Source: Streptococcus acidominimus (GTDB lineage Bacteria > Bacillota > Bacilli > Lactobacillales > Streptococcaceae). Taken from it: a stretch of 37,323 nt of DNA. Of the stretch, positions 8,203 through 16,625 are shown in pieces (the stretch's first letter is position 1; each line of letters starts with the position of its first letter). A program made the translations under genes and the position numbers. Under the pieces are notes generated by a model, which was not told where the DNA came from, did not search any database, and saw only the letters and a program-made list of their open reading frames with translations. The stretch covers positions 1-37,323 of the forward strand of contig NZ_MSJL01000022.1 in assembly GCF_001921825.1 (NCBI RefSeq). The letters run 5' to 3'.

Positions 8203-9552
8203 TTATAGACGAGCGTTCAATTCTGCTCCAAGCTCTTCAAATCCTGGTTTGCCAAGAAGGGCAAACATATTCTTCTTGTAGGCTTCTACTCCTGGTTGGT
8301 CAAATGGATTCACACCATTGAGGTAACCTGAAAGGGCAATCGCAAGCTCAAAGAAGTAGATTGTGTAACCGAGTGTAAATTCATCTTGTTGTGGAAGAGT
8401 GACAAACATATTTGGCACACCACCATCCGTATGGGCAAGAAGTACACCGTCAGTTGCTTTCTTGTTTACAAAGTCAACATCTTTGCCTTGAAGGTAGCCA
8501 AGACCGTCCAAATCTTCTGCCATTTCTGGAATCAAGATATTTTTCCTTGGTTTATCAACACGGATCACTGTTTCAAAAAGGTTACGATACCCCTCTTGGA
8601 TAAACTGACCGAGTGAATGTAAGTCAGTTGAGAAGTTCGCTGAAGTTGGATAAATACCTTTTTGATCCTTGCCTTCTGATTCACCAGCCAATTGCTTCCA
8701 CCATTCGCTAAAGTATTGCAAGGAAGGTTCATAGTTTGCCAAGATTTCAGTCACATAGCCTTTTCTGTAAAGGATATTCCGCACAACCGCGTATTGGTAG
8801 GCTTCATTTTCTGCAATCTTATCAGAAGCGTAGTCCTTGCGAGCTGCGTTTGCTCCCTCCATAAGTGCTGTAATATCCGCTCCTGATGCTGCAATCGGAA
8901 GCAATCCTACTGCTGTCAAAACGGAGAAACGACCGCCGACATTATCTGGAACCACGAATGTTTCCCAACCATTTGCGTCCGCTTCTACCTTAACAGCTCC
9001 GCGTTCACGGTCAGTTGTTGCGTAGATGCGTTTGTTCGCCTCTTCTTGACCATATTTTTTCACGAGCAATTCTTTAAAGACACGGAAAGCAATCGCAGGT
9101 TCAGTAGTCGTACCTGATTTTGAAATCACATTTACTGAAAAATCTTTATCTGCTACATACTCTACCAAATCAGCCAAGTAGCTAGAAGAGATTGAATTTC
9201 CCGCATACAAGATTTGTGGCGCTTTGCGCTCTTCCTTACTTTGCAAGTTTACAAAAGAAGTATTTAAAAAGTCAATCGCCGCTTTTGCACCGAGGTAAGA
9301 ACCACCGATTCCAATCACCACCAAGACATCGCTATCTGATTGGATTTTTGCTGCTGCTTCTTTAATACGAGCAAATTCTTCTTTGTCATAGTTTTCTGGT
9401 AAATCAAGCCAGCCAAGCATCTCGGCTCCTGCTCCAGTACCCTTACGCAAGTCTGCATCGAGTGCTGTCACTTGGCTTTGTAAAAAGTTCAATTCTGCTG
9501 GAGCAACGAATTGTCCCAACACTTTTGAATAATCAAATTGGATATGTGCCAT
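8203..9552 (-). CDS. pgi: Glucose-6-phosphate isomerase
   Basis: 449 residues, the normal size for Firmicutes PGI. Cytoplasmic glycolytic enzyme interconverting glucose-6-phosphate and fructose-6-phosphate. Visible family signatures: [19 protein letters not shown] (sugar-phosphate SIS-type loop), [32 protein letters not shown] (PGI signature 1), and the C-terminal [23 protein letters not shown] with the active-site lysine region. Single-gene unit with its own promoter and terminator. RBS TGGAGGATTTACA precedes the ATG. Confidence 0.97.
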   Translation of the reverse strand: MAHIQFDYSKVLGQFVAPAELNFLQSQVTALDADLRKGTGAGAEMLGWLDLPENYDKEEFARIKEAAAKIQSDSDVLVVIGIGGSYLGAKAAIDFLNTSFVNLQSKEERKAPQILYAGNSISSSYLADLVEYVADKDFSVNVISKSGTTTEPAIAFRVFKELLVKKYGQEEANKRIYATTDRERGAVKVEADANGWETFVVPDNVGGRFSVLTAVGLLPIAASGADITALMEGANAARKDYASDKIAENEAYQYAVVRNILYRKGYVTEILANYEPSLQYFSEWWKQLAGESEGKDQKGIYPTSANFSTDLHSLGQFIQEGYRNLFETVIRVDKPRKNILIPEMAEDLDGLGYLQGKDVDFVNKKATDGVLLAHTDGGVPNMFVTLPQQDEFTLGYTIYFFELAIALSGYLNGVNPFDQPGVEAYKKNMFALLGKPGFEELGAELNARL

Positions 9553-9582
9553 TGTAAATCCTCCATTTTTTCTATATAGCTA

Positions 9583-9639
9583 ATGATAACGCTTTACGAT
9601 TATTTTATCAAGTCATTTTCCCACTTTAAAACGTTTACA
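9583..9639 (-). promoter_or_regulatory. pgi promoter with upstream cre
   Basis: On minus, -35 TTGATA (9611-9606) and -10 TATCAT (9588-9583) are 17 bp apart. Upstream, 9639-9626 reads TGTAAACGTTTTAA, a close match to the cre consensus. A weaker cre-like TGATAACGCTTTAC (9584-9597, plus) overlaps the -10. An upstream cre is the position seen for CcpA activation of glycolytic genes; the effect here is inferred. Confidence 0.6.
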
Positions 9640-9670
9640 TTTTATACCTATGAAGCGACGAAATGACAGG

Positions 9671-10568
<898 letters not shown>

Positions 10569-10665
10569 ACTCTCTTCCTTTTCTCTAGCCTCTCATATCG
10601 AAACAACTGGCAGCAATCAGACAGTCTTGGTCTGACTGTGATAACCATTTAGTTTATCTTCTATG

Positions 10666-10880
10666 TATAGCCGTTTAGTTTATTTTTAGTACTAGCTCAA
10701 ACAGTCTGGGGAGAGACTGTTTGAGGTGGGAAATGAAGAAAACGAAGTTTTCGTTAAAAGTCGCAGGTAGTTGTCTAGTTGATAACTATTTCAAGTGATA
10801 GATAAGAAAAGTGTAACTTTTCTCAATAGTACAGCAAGACGAGTTAACGAAGTAATAAAAATATAAACTAAATGGCTATA
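10666..10880. repeat. MITE, TATAG-type, long copy after the SRP RNA
   Basis: 215 bp. Reverse-complemented, it matches 4813-4976 nearly base for base in both arms, but has about 50 extra bases in the middle (about 10774-10828). The extra piece resembles the leader of the PLP-enzyme gene (14952-14996). It contains a 12-bp hairpin CTCAAACAGTCT/AGACTGTTTGAG at 10696-10725 and an AACGAAGTTTTCGTT-type hairpin at about 10741-10755. A partial end of the same family (ACCATTTAGTTTATC) lies at 10644-10658. Confidence 0.85.
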
Positions 10881-10896
10881 TTACAGTAACATAAAC

Positions 10897-10975
10897 AAAA
10901 AGAGCACACACCCGAAATCGCTTAGAGCTGCTGGATTCCTCCCCTGACCCGCTTCACGCACTGATGTTGCTCCAC
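10897..10975 (-). ncRNA. ffs: Signal recognition particle RNA (small bacterial type, scRNA)
   Basis: On minus the sequence carries the conserved helix-8 core: GGGTCAGGGGAGGAATCC then AGCAGCTCTAAGC. The flanks GTGGAGCAACATCAG and CGGGTGTGTGCTC close the stem, followed by a T run. A -10 box TATAAT lies at 10986-10981, about 6 bp before the predicted start. The RNA binds Ffh and directs co-translational membrane targeting. Adjacency to tadA is common in streptococci. Ends are approximate. Confidence 0.9.
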
Positions 10976-10980
10976 TTAGT

Positions 10981-10986
10981 ATTATA
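10981..10986 (-). promoter_or_regulatory. SRP RNA promoter -10 box
   Basis: TATAAT on minus in the 20-bp gap between the tadA stop and the SRP RNA. The -35 must lie within the end of tadA. Confidence 0.6.
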
Positions 10987-10995
10987 TCATAAAAT

Positions 10996-11535
10996 TCAGA
11001 TTGTGCAACTATTCTCATCTAGTGTCACTGAAAGCTCCCCCTGCTTCAGCGCCTTCTTTTTCTCACGTCCTTGACGGAAAAAATTCTGCATGATAGCAGC
11101 ACATTCTTCCTCTAAAATACCTGCCTCAACTACGACACGGTGATTGAGCCGTTCGTCCTCTAAGATATTGTAGAGGCTACCTGCAGCCCCAAATTTCTGG
11201 TTGGGAGCGCCGTAGATGACCTGCGGAATCCGAGCTAGACCGATTGCGCCACTACACATGACACAAGGCTCAATGGTCACAAACAGGGTCGTATCAAGTA
11301 GGCGCCAATTTTCTTCTTGCCGATTGGCTTCTTGAATAGCCATCACTTCTGCATGCAGAATCGCCTGATTGTACTCCTCGCGCGCATTGTGTCCCCGTCC
11401 GATAATCACACCGTCTTTGACAATGACACAACCAATCGGAATCTCATCTTTGTCCAAAGAGCGCTCTGCCTCTTTCAAGGCTTGACGCATAAAATACTCT
11501 TTTTCTTCCTGACTATAACTATTTTTCATTTCCAT
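10996..11535 (-). CDS. tadA: tRNA-specific adenosine deaminase TadA
   Basis: 179 residues. Deaminates A34 to inosine in tRNA-Arg(ACG), essential for decoding CGN codons. The cytidine-deaminase fold zinc site is complete: His61-Ala-Glu63 (HAEVMA) and Cys91/Cys94 in PCVMC. IPIGCVIV and the basic C-terminal tail (REKKKALKQGE) are typical. Either Met1 or Met3 could start. It follows the ABC transporter ATPase gene by 35 bp and precedes ffs. Confidence 0.95.
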   Translation of the reverse strand: MEMKNSYSQEEKEYFMRQALKEAERSLDKDEIPIGCVIVKDGVIIGRGHNAREEYNQAILHAEVMAIQEANRQEENWRLLDTTLFVTIEPCVMCSGAIGLARIPQVIYGAPNQKFGAAGSLYNILEDERLNHRVVVEAGILEEECAAIMQNFFRQGREKKKALKQGELSVTLDENSCTI

Positions 11536-11570
11536 GTCAGTATTATAGCAAAAAAAGCAGAATGCTCCAA

Positions 11571-12305
11571 CTAGGGGTGAATCCGAGACAGGAACTGCTT
11601 TGTGCGCTCTTCCTTAGGAGAATCAAAGATTTCTTCAGGACTTCCTTGCTCGACAATCTGACCATTTTCCATAAAGACTACTCGATCAGCTACCTCACGA
11701 GCAAAGCTCATCTCATGGGTCACTACAACCATAGTCATGCCTTCTTTTGCCAGCTCAACCATGACCTGCAAGACACCACCGATCAGCTCTGGATCAAGGG
11801 CTGATGTCGGCTCATCAAAGTAGATAACAGCTGGATTACTAGCAATAGCACGCGCAATCCCTACCCTTTGTTGCTGCCCACCTGATAACTCACTAGGATA
11901 GGCATGGTATTTCTCTGCAAGCCCCACCTTATCCAGTGCTTGCTGCCCAATCGCAACTGCCTCTGCCTTGCTATACCCTTGCGCCATTATCAGACCCTCG
12001 GTCACATTTTCCAAGGCTGTTTTATTGGCAAAGAGGTTATAGTTTTGAAAGACAAAGCCTGTACGTTTGCGAATTTCCCCTATTTCTTTCGGGCGAATCT
12101 GTGCCAAATCATAGCTTCTTTCTCCGAATACAAAGCGACCACTGTCTGCTCGCTCTAAAAAATTCATACAGCGTAACAGGGTCGTCTTTCCTGACCCTGA
12201 CGGACCTAGAATAACGGTCACCGTCCCTTGTTCCACCTGCAAGTCTACATCCTGCAAGACCTTGGTCGTGCCAAAGGACATATTTATCTTCTGTACTTCT
12301 ATCAT
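11571..12305 (-). CDS. Polar amino-acid (cystine-type) ABC transporter ATPase
   Basis: 244 residues, cytoplasmic ATPase of the PAAT family (GlnQ/TcyC-like). Walker [14 protein letters not shown] at about 34-46, Q-loop [13 protein letters not shown], signature [14 protein letters not shown], Walker [13 protein letters not shown] and switch His in [10 protein letters not shown] are all intact. It pairs with the permease and binding protein just upstream (9 bp from the permease). Substrate is inferred from the binding protein and the adjacent transsulfuration enzyme. Confidence 0.92.
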   Translation of the reverse strand: MIEVQKINMSFGTTKVLQDVDLQVEQGTVTVILGPSGSGKTTLLRCMNFLERADSGRFVFGERSYDLAQIRPKEIGEIRKRTGFVFQNYNLFANKTALENVTEGLIMAQGYSKAEAVAIGQQALDKVGLAEKYHAYPSELSGGQQQRVGIARAIASNPAVIYFDEPTSALDPELIGGVLQVMVELAKEGMTMVVVTHEMSFAREVADRVVFMENGQIVEQGSPEEIFDSPKEERTKQFLSRIHP

Positions 12306-12314
12306 CTTACCCCC

Positions 12315-12974
12315 TTAATAGACTTTCAACTTCTTTTCACCATAGGCTTGTAACTTGGTCAAAACCGTTGAGAACAGTAAGTAAATCAAGCCAACCTCAC
12401 AATACAGGGCAAAGGGTTCATAGGTTCTTGCTGCAATCTGCTGGGTTGCCATAAACATCTCTAAAACAGTAATGTTGGCTGCTAAGGATGTATCTTTGAC
12501 CAGACTGATCAAAGAATTAGACAGGGGAGGAAAGGCAACCCGAAAGGCTTGGGGTAGCACAATGCGCCGCATGGTTTGCGAGAAGGTCATCCCTACGCAA
12601 TAGCCTGCTTCTAACTGTCCTTTAGGAACGGATTCGATCGATGCCCGAATCGTCTCCGCTGCATACGCTCCTGTATTAACCGAAAAAACAAAAATAGCTG
12701 ACGGAAAGGCATCTAGTACCAGCCCCAAACTCGGTAAACCATAGAAAATCACATAGAGTTGTACCAAGAGAGGAGTACCACGAATAAGCCAAATATAAAA
12801 CCGAGCAAGCTGTCTCAATACTGGAATTCGGGCGATTTGCACCAAGGCTGTCAGCACTGCAATCACTAGGCCAAACACGAAAGAGAGGATTGTTAGCGGA
12901 ATCGTCACTAACAACCCTGGTATCAATATCTGGCTAAACGAATCAAGAATAATCTGCCATAATCTATCTGTCAT
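12315..12974 (-). CDS. Polar amino-acid (cystine-type) ABC transporter permease
   Basis: 219 residues, HisM/TcyB-type permease with about five membrane segments. The EAA loop is seen as ESVPKGQLEAGYCVGMTFSQ followed by MRRIVLPQA, which docks the ATPase. IRGTPLLVQLYVIFYGLP near 65-82 is the conserved family block. It lies between the binding protein (8 bp) and ATPase (9 bp) genes and makes a single transporter, probably as a homodimer. Confidence 0.92.
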   Translation of the reverse strand: MTDRLWQIILDSFSQILIPGLLVTIPLTILSFVFGLVIAVLTALVQIARIPVLRQLARFYIWLIRGTPLLVQLYVIFYGLPSLGLVLDAFPSAIFVFSVNTGAYAAETIRASIESVPKGQLEAGYCVGMTFSQTMRRIVLPQAFRVAFPPLSNSLISLVKDTSLAANITVLEMFMATQQIAARTYEPFALYCEVGLIYLLFSTVLTKLQAYGEKKLKVY

Positions 12975-12982
12975 AATGACCT

Positions 12983-13789
12983 CTATTTTTTCACTTGTGA
13001 AACATCATCACCAAAATACTTCTTGGATAATTCCGTCAAGACACCCTCATCTGCCAACTCTTTCAAGGCCTGATCGATCGCTTTCACCAGACTTTCATTG
13101 CCTTTTACAACTGGAAGTGCTGTTTCTTGTGCATCTTCTGATAGGGCGGCTACTTTGACTGGTGCTTCTGGATGCTGCTTGATGTAGTCAAGATAGGCTA
13201 CATTATCATTGATAGTCACATCCACACGTTTTGTCGTCAACAATTCAATCGCTTGTTGGAAGCCGTCAACACCGATAATTTCTGCCCCTTGACTTTTGGC
13301 AACTTCTGCCCAGTTACTGGTCAAACTATTGGCTGATTTTTTTCCTTTAATATCAGCAAAGGATGTGATGGTCGTATCATCTTTCAGTGTGATTAAAGCC
13401 CCGTAGATATAGGTGTAGGGCGTTGAAAAATCGTATTTTTCCTTGCGCTCATCTGTCACACCGACTTGATTCGCAATGACATCAAAACGTCCTGCATCAA
13501 GCCCTGCAATCATCGAATCCCACTCTGTTTCGAGAAATTCTGCCTTTACACCTAGCTTTTCAGCTACTTTTTCGGCTACTTCAACATCGTACCCTACCAG
13601 TTTTCCACTCTCATCATGGTAGGAATACGGAGCATAGGTTCCTTCTGTTCCGACTTTCAAGACACCTTTGTCCTTGATCTGTTCAAGTAAAGAAGCTGTG
13701 CTTTCTCCTTGTTTTTGCGCAGGAGCACTGCATGCGACAAGCGCTACACTTGCGACAATTCCTGCTATCCATACTACTAACTTTTTCAT
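12983..13789 (-). CDS. Amino-acid-binding lipoprotein, cystine-type
   Basis: 268 residues. Signal peptide with lipobox LVAC places the lipidated Cys at 20, so it is anchored to the outer face of the membrane. It is a family 3 solute-binding protein: GTEGTYAPYSYHDESGKLVG, YDVEVAEKVAEKLG, FDVIANQVGVTDERKEKYDF and a second lobe with VDGFQQAIELL. These blocks most resemble TcyA-like cystine-binding proteins. The PLP lyase/synthase gene ends 11 bp upstream, which supports a sulfur amino acid substrate; the exact ligand is not proven. Confidence 0.88.
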   Translation of the reverse strand: MKKLVVWIAGIVASVALVACSAPAQKQGESTASLLEQIKDKGVLKVGTEGTYAPYSYHDESGKLVGYDVEVAEKVAEKLGVKAEFLETEWDSMIAGLDAGRFDVIANQVGVTDERKEKYDFSTPYTYIYGALITLKDDTTITSFADIKGKKSANSLTSNWAEVAKSQGAEIIGVDGFQQAIELLTTKRVDVTINDNVAYLDYIKQHPEAPVKVAALSEDAQETALPVVKGNESLVKAIDQALKELADEGVLTELSKKYFGDDVSQVKK

Positions 13790-13800
13790 TGTATTTCCCC

Positions 13801-14940
13801 TTATTTTCTAGCCTGATGAAAGGCATTTTCTAAATCATCAATCAAGTCCTTAACGGCTTCAATGCCGACTGCCAAGCGGAACAAATTCTCATAGATACCA
13901 ATGCGCTCCTGCAAGTCCTTACTGTAAGACTCATGGGTCATACTTGCTGGACGACAAATCAAGGACTCAACACCACCCAAACTGACCGCAAAGCCAAAGA
14001 GTTTTAAGGATTTGACAAAGCGCTCCAAATCATACACTTCTTCATTTAATAGGAAAGATAGAACACCACCATGTCCGCCTGCCTGACGCTCTTGAATCCT
14101 ATGACCAGGATGATCTGAAAGACCTGTATAATATACTTGAACCCCCTCTTGGCGAGCTAGGTATTCTGCTATCAGCTGGGCATTTTCCTGGTGCTTGTCT
14201 AACCGCAGGGCTAAGGTCTTGATCCCTCTTGACAAAAGAAAGGCATCAAAAGGGCTAAGAACGGCTCCGAGCAACTTATGCGCCCGTTTCAGCTCAGAAT
14301 AGAGATCCTCCCGATTGGTGACAACCAGACCTGCCAATATATCCGAATGACCTGCATAGTATTTGGTCGCCGAATAGACGACAATATCTGCCCCAAACTC
14401 CAGTGGTCGTTGCAAATAAGAGGTCATAAAGGTATTGTCCACAATCACTAGCAAACCTTGTGCCTTGGCGCGACCAATTGCATCTTTCAGGTCTGTTACA
14501 TGGAGCAAGGGATTGGTTGGCGTTTCTAGGAAAATCGCCTTAACACTCGGATCAAGCTGTGAAAAATCATAGTGATTAAAATCAGATACCAGTTCATAAG
14601 ACAGGTTACGACCTTCAAAAAGTTCGTTCACAAATTGCCAAGTCCCACCGTAGACATTATCAGATAAGAGAATCCGATCACCACTGTTTAACAATTCAAA
14701 GGCAAGGGCTGTCGCAGCCATTCCTGTTGCAGTTGCTAGAGCATAGCTAGTCCCCTCAAGATCCGCTACTTGTTGTTCTAAGCTAGCCCGTGTTGGATTG
14801 GCACTTCTACTATATACAAAATCAGCAAATTGATTGACATCCTCTTGTAAAAAGGTAGAGGAAAGATAGACAGGATAGGTCACTGCACCTTTTCCTGTAT
14901 CATCCACTTGACCATGAACCGCTTTTGTACTGTATTCCAT
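13801..14940 (-). CDS. PLP-dependent transsulfuration enzyme (cystathionine beta/gamma-lyase or gamma-synthase family)
   Basis: 379 residues, Cys/Met metabolism PLP family, cytoplasmic. Visible: YSRSANPTRASLE (substrate and PLP phosphate site), ATATGMAA, IVDNTF with Asp168, SATKYYAGHSD with the Schiff-base Lys193, and SLGGVESLICRPASMTH near the C-terminus. Beta-lyase, gamma-lyase and gamma-synthase cannot be separated by eye. It is the first gene of an operon with a cystine-type transporter, so imported cystine/cystathionine metabolism or methionine synthesis is the likely role. A long leader with two palindromes precedes it. Confidence 0.88.
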   Translation of the reverse strand: MEYSTKAVHGQVDDTGKGAVTYPVYLSSTFLQEDVNQFADFVYSRSANPTRASLEQQVADLEGTSYALATATGMAATALAFELLNSGDRILLSDNVYGGTWQFVNELFEGRNLSYELVSDFNHYDFSQLDPSVKAIFLETPTNPLLHVTDLKDAIGRAKAQGLLVIVDNTFMTSYLQRPLEFGADIVVYSATKYYAGHSDILAGLVVTNREDLYSELKRAHKLLGAVLSPFDAFLLSRGIKTLALRLDKHQENAQLIAEYLARQEGVQVYYTGLSDHPGHRIQERQAGGHGGVLSFLLNEEVYDLERFVKSLKLFGFAVSLGGVESLICRPASMTHESYSKDLQERIGIYENLFRLAVGIEAVKDLIDDLENAFHQARK

Positions 14941-14951
14941 GACACCCTCCC

Positions 14952-14996
14952 TCTATCATACTTTTCTTATCAATCACTTGTCTAGTTATCAACTAG
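14952..14996 (-). promoter_or_regulatory. Leader palindrome and possible proximal promoter of the PLP-enzyme operon
   Basis: On minus, the palindrome CTAGTTGATAACTAG (14996-14982) overlaps a possible -35 TAGACA, followed 18 bp later by TATGAT. The palindrome resembles LysR-type operators such as streptococcal Met-boxes but does not match exactly. The putative start would be very near the RBS, so this promoter is tentative. The same 40-bp stretch recurs at 10775-10812. Confidence 0.35.
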
Positions 14997-15069
14997 CTTC
15001 AACTTATAGGAGATTCATTTTGCTAATCCTATCTCCCAGACAGTTGACAATCGCCTCTTTTTGGTTTTT

Positions 15070-15119
15070 ATTGTATACAATGTTTTTTTATCATACCACG
15101 CTCCCTGCTTCTTGACCAA
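15070..15119 (-). promoter_or_regulatory. Distal promoter of the PLP-enzyme operon with GTATAC operator
   Basis: On minus, -35 TTGGTC (15119-15114), 18-bp spacer, extended -10 TGGTATGAT (hexamer 15095-15090). A perfect 12-bp palindrome ATTGTATACAAT lies at 15070-15081, at about +3 to +14. Its core TNGTNNACNA fits GntR-family operators. The leader to the ATG would be about 140 nt. From 15120 to 15360 I see only fragments of repeats (TTGTGTAATTGAACTCG) and no gene. Confidence 0.5.
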
Positions 15120-15359
15120 TACATTTTTTCTATCACCGTGATTAGTAAAATTTATACGCCATAACCATCTGACACATGTCTTGTGTAATTGAACTCGGGC
15201 TACAACTCACTGACAAAGCGTAGTCAGAAAGTTGAGCAACCTTAGAAAACATCACAGTAGGCATCTGATTGCCGCTAACACGCCAATCTAGTTGCCTTTG
15301 TGGGGGTCTCACTACGAAGCTAAAGCTTCTGTTCGGCCGCCTATTTTGTCTAGGAGTTG

Positions 15360-15479
15360 CTCCCACAGTCTAGGGATAGACTGTGGGAGGTGGGAGATAA
15401 AACGAGCAACGCTCGTGTCAAACAGTCTGGGAATAGACTGTTGAAGGTTAGAGATGGAACGAGTGAAACTCGTGTCAAA
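15360..15479. repeat. Two tandem modular hairpin-repeat units
   Basis: Unit 1: 13-bp perfect hairpin CTCCCACAGTCTA/TAGACTGTGGGAG (15360-15389), linker GTGGGAGATAA, hairpin ACGAGCAACGCTCGT (15402-15416), GTCAA. Unit 2: hairpin AACAGTCT/AGACTGTT (15421-15442), linker, hairpin ACGAGTGAAACTCGT (15459-15473), GTCAA. The stem sequences differ while base pairing is kept. Confidence 0.85.
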
Positions 15480-15523
15480 TGCCCTTGTATCTTGTGTAAT
15501 CGAACTCGAGCTAAAACCTCGCA

Positions 15524-15571
15524 AACAAAAGAGCCGCAACTGTCATCAGCTAAGGCTGAACAGTCGCGGCT
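15524..15571 (-). terminator. Terminator after the 319-residue membrane protein gene
   Basis: On minus, AGCCGCGACTGT (15571-15560) pairs with ACAGTTGCGGCT (15543-15532) with one mismatch, followed by CTTTTGTTTG. On plus the same hairpin is followed by ACTTTTT, so it could work both ways. Confidence 0.7.
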
Positions 15572-15642
15572 ACTTTTTAAGCTACTGATCGAAAGACTAA
15601 AGCCCAAGTCTTTATTTCTTTCGTTTTGATTTTCAAATAGTA

Positions 15643-16602
15643 TTATTTATCATATCCTACTTGGATAGCAGGAAAGTGCTCCAATAGGTACTCAAAGAGG
15701 GGGTGGAGCATCTCATCTGTGTGCTTGCCTTTGTTTTTGAACTGGAGCTGGTGGATCTTTTTGCTATCTCTCTTCGCAATAGAAAGAAATGACGAACGCG
15801 AGGTCGTAATCAGACCGTAGGCTTTACTTCTCACCTCATAATGGTAGATCCTCTCCACCTCTGCTAGGTCGACTAGATAAAAACCGCCCTGATAGGTGAA
15901 GAGATGGTTCTTATAGACGGCAATCTTTAATTCAGGATTTGTCCAGTTTGCCTCTGATACTGCTTGCTCAAGCCTTCCAAGCAACTCTGGATAAACAGTG
16001 TACAGTTCTTGATAGGCACGACCGTTTGCCCGAAAGCGTCCGACCGCCGAGTAAAGAAATAAAAGACCAAAACCTCCCCCTACAAGTAAGGCTATTCCTG
16101 CCTGAAGCCTATCATTTTGTACTCTTACAAGGGAAACATAGGAGTGAGAAAGAACATCTTGCTCTATCTCACTACCTGCAAAGAAGTTAACGATATAGGC
16201 ACGATAGTCTTGAATCTCCGCCTCTGTATCCCTTCCCAACTGGTAAGCATAGACTGCTAAAGGCTTCGGATTTTGCGATAAGTTTTCCCCTTGGGCAATC
16301 ATCTCTTTTACGAGTGGTTCATCTTTCTTGGTTTCTAAGCCCAGCAAATTTCTTGATTCATCACCAATCAGATACAATTGATGCCCATTTTCCAACTCTC
16401 CAATCGCCTCTGGAATGATAAAAGACACATTTATCATTGTTTCTCCATGACTGGTGTCCGCTTTATAAATCAAGCCCTTGCGCTGGAGGGTCGTCAGATC
16501 TGTCTGAACATAAGTGATAAAGGCATAGCTAACTACTAGCAAAATGGCAATTAAGCCAATTAGAAAAAGTCCCCAGAATCCTTTAAACTTTTCTTCTTTC
16601 AT
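15643..16602 (-). CDS. Membrane protein of unknown function with two TM segments
   Basis: 319 residues, no family recognised. A short cytoplasmic N-terminus precedes TM1 (about 10-31, FWGLFLIGLIAILLVVSYAF). An extracytoplasmic domain of about 130 residues follows, then TM2 (about 170-187, GIALLVGGGFGLLFLYSAVG). The cytoplasmic C-terminal domain of about 130 residues contains SRSSFLSIAKRDSKK and may be a PH-like or DUF-type fold. It is co-directional with leuS, 23 bp downstream of the leuS stop, so they may share a transcript. The layout would suit a membrane sensor or stress protein, but no function can be claimed. Confidence 0.8.
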   Translation of the reverse strand: MKEEKFKGFWGLFLIGLIAILLVVSYAFITYVQTDLTTLQRKGLIYKADTSHGETMINVSFIIPEAIGELENGHQLYLIGDESRNLLGLETKKDEPLVKEMIAQGENLSQNPKPLAVYAYQLGRDTEAEIQDYRAYIVNFFAGSEIEQDVLSHSYVSLVRVQNDRLQAGIALLVGGGFGLLFLYSAVGRFRANGRAYQELYTVYPELLGRLEQAVSEANWTNPELKIAVYKNHLFTYQGGFYLVDLAEVERIYHYEVRSKAYGLITTSRSSFLSIAKRDSKKIHQLQFKNKGKHTDEMLHPLFEYLLEHFPAIQVGYDK

Positions 16603-16625
16603 TTTTCAATCTCCTACGTCATTCA

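Noticed and set aside
15357..15629. Overlapping open frames over the modular repeats and terminator
   Set aside because: They arise from hairpin repeats and a terminator; no RBS or protein-like sequence.
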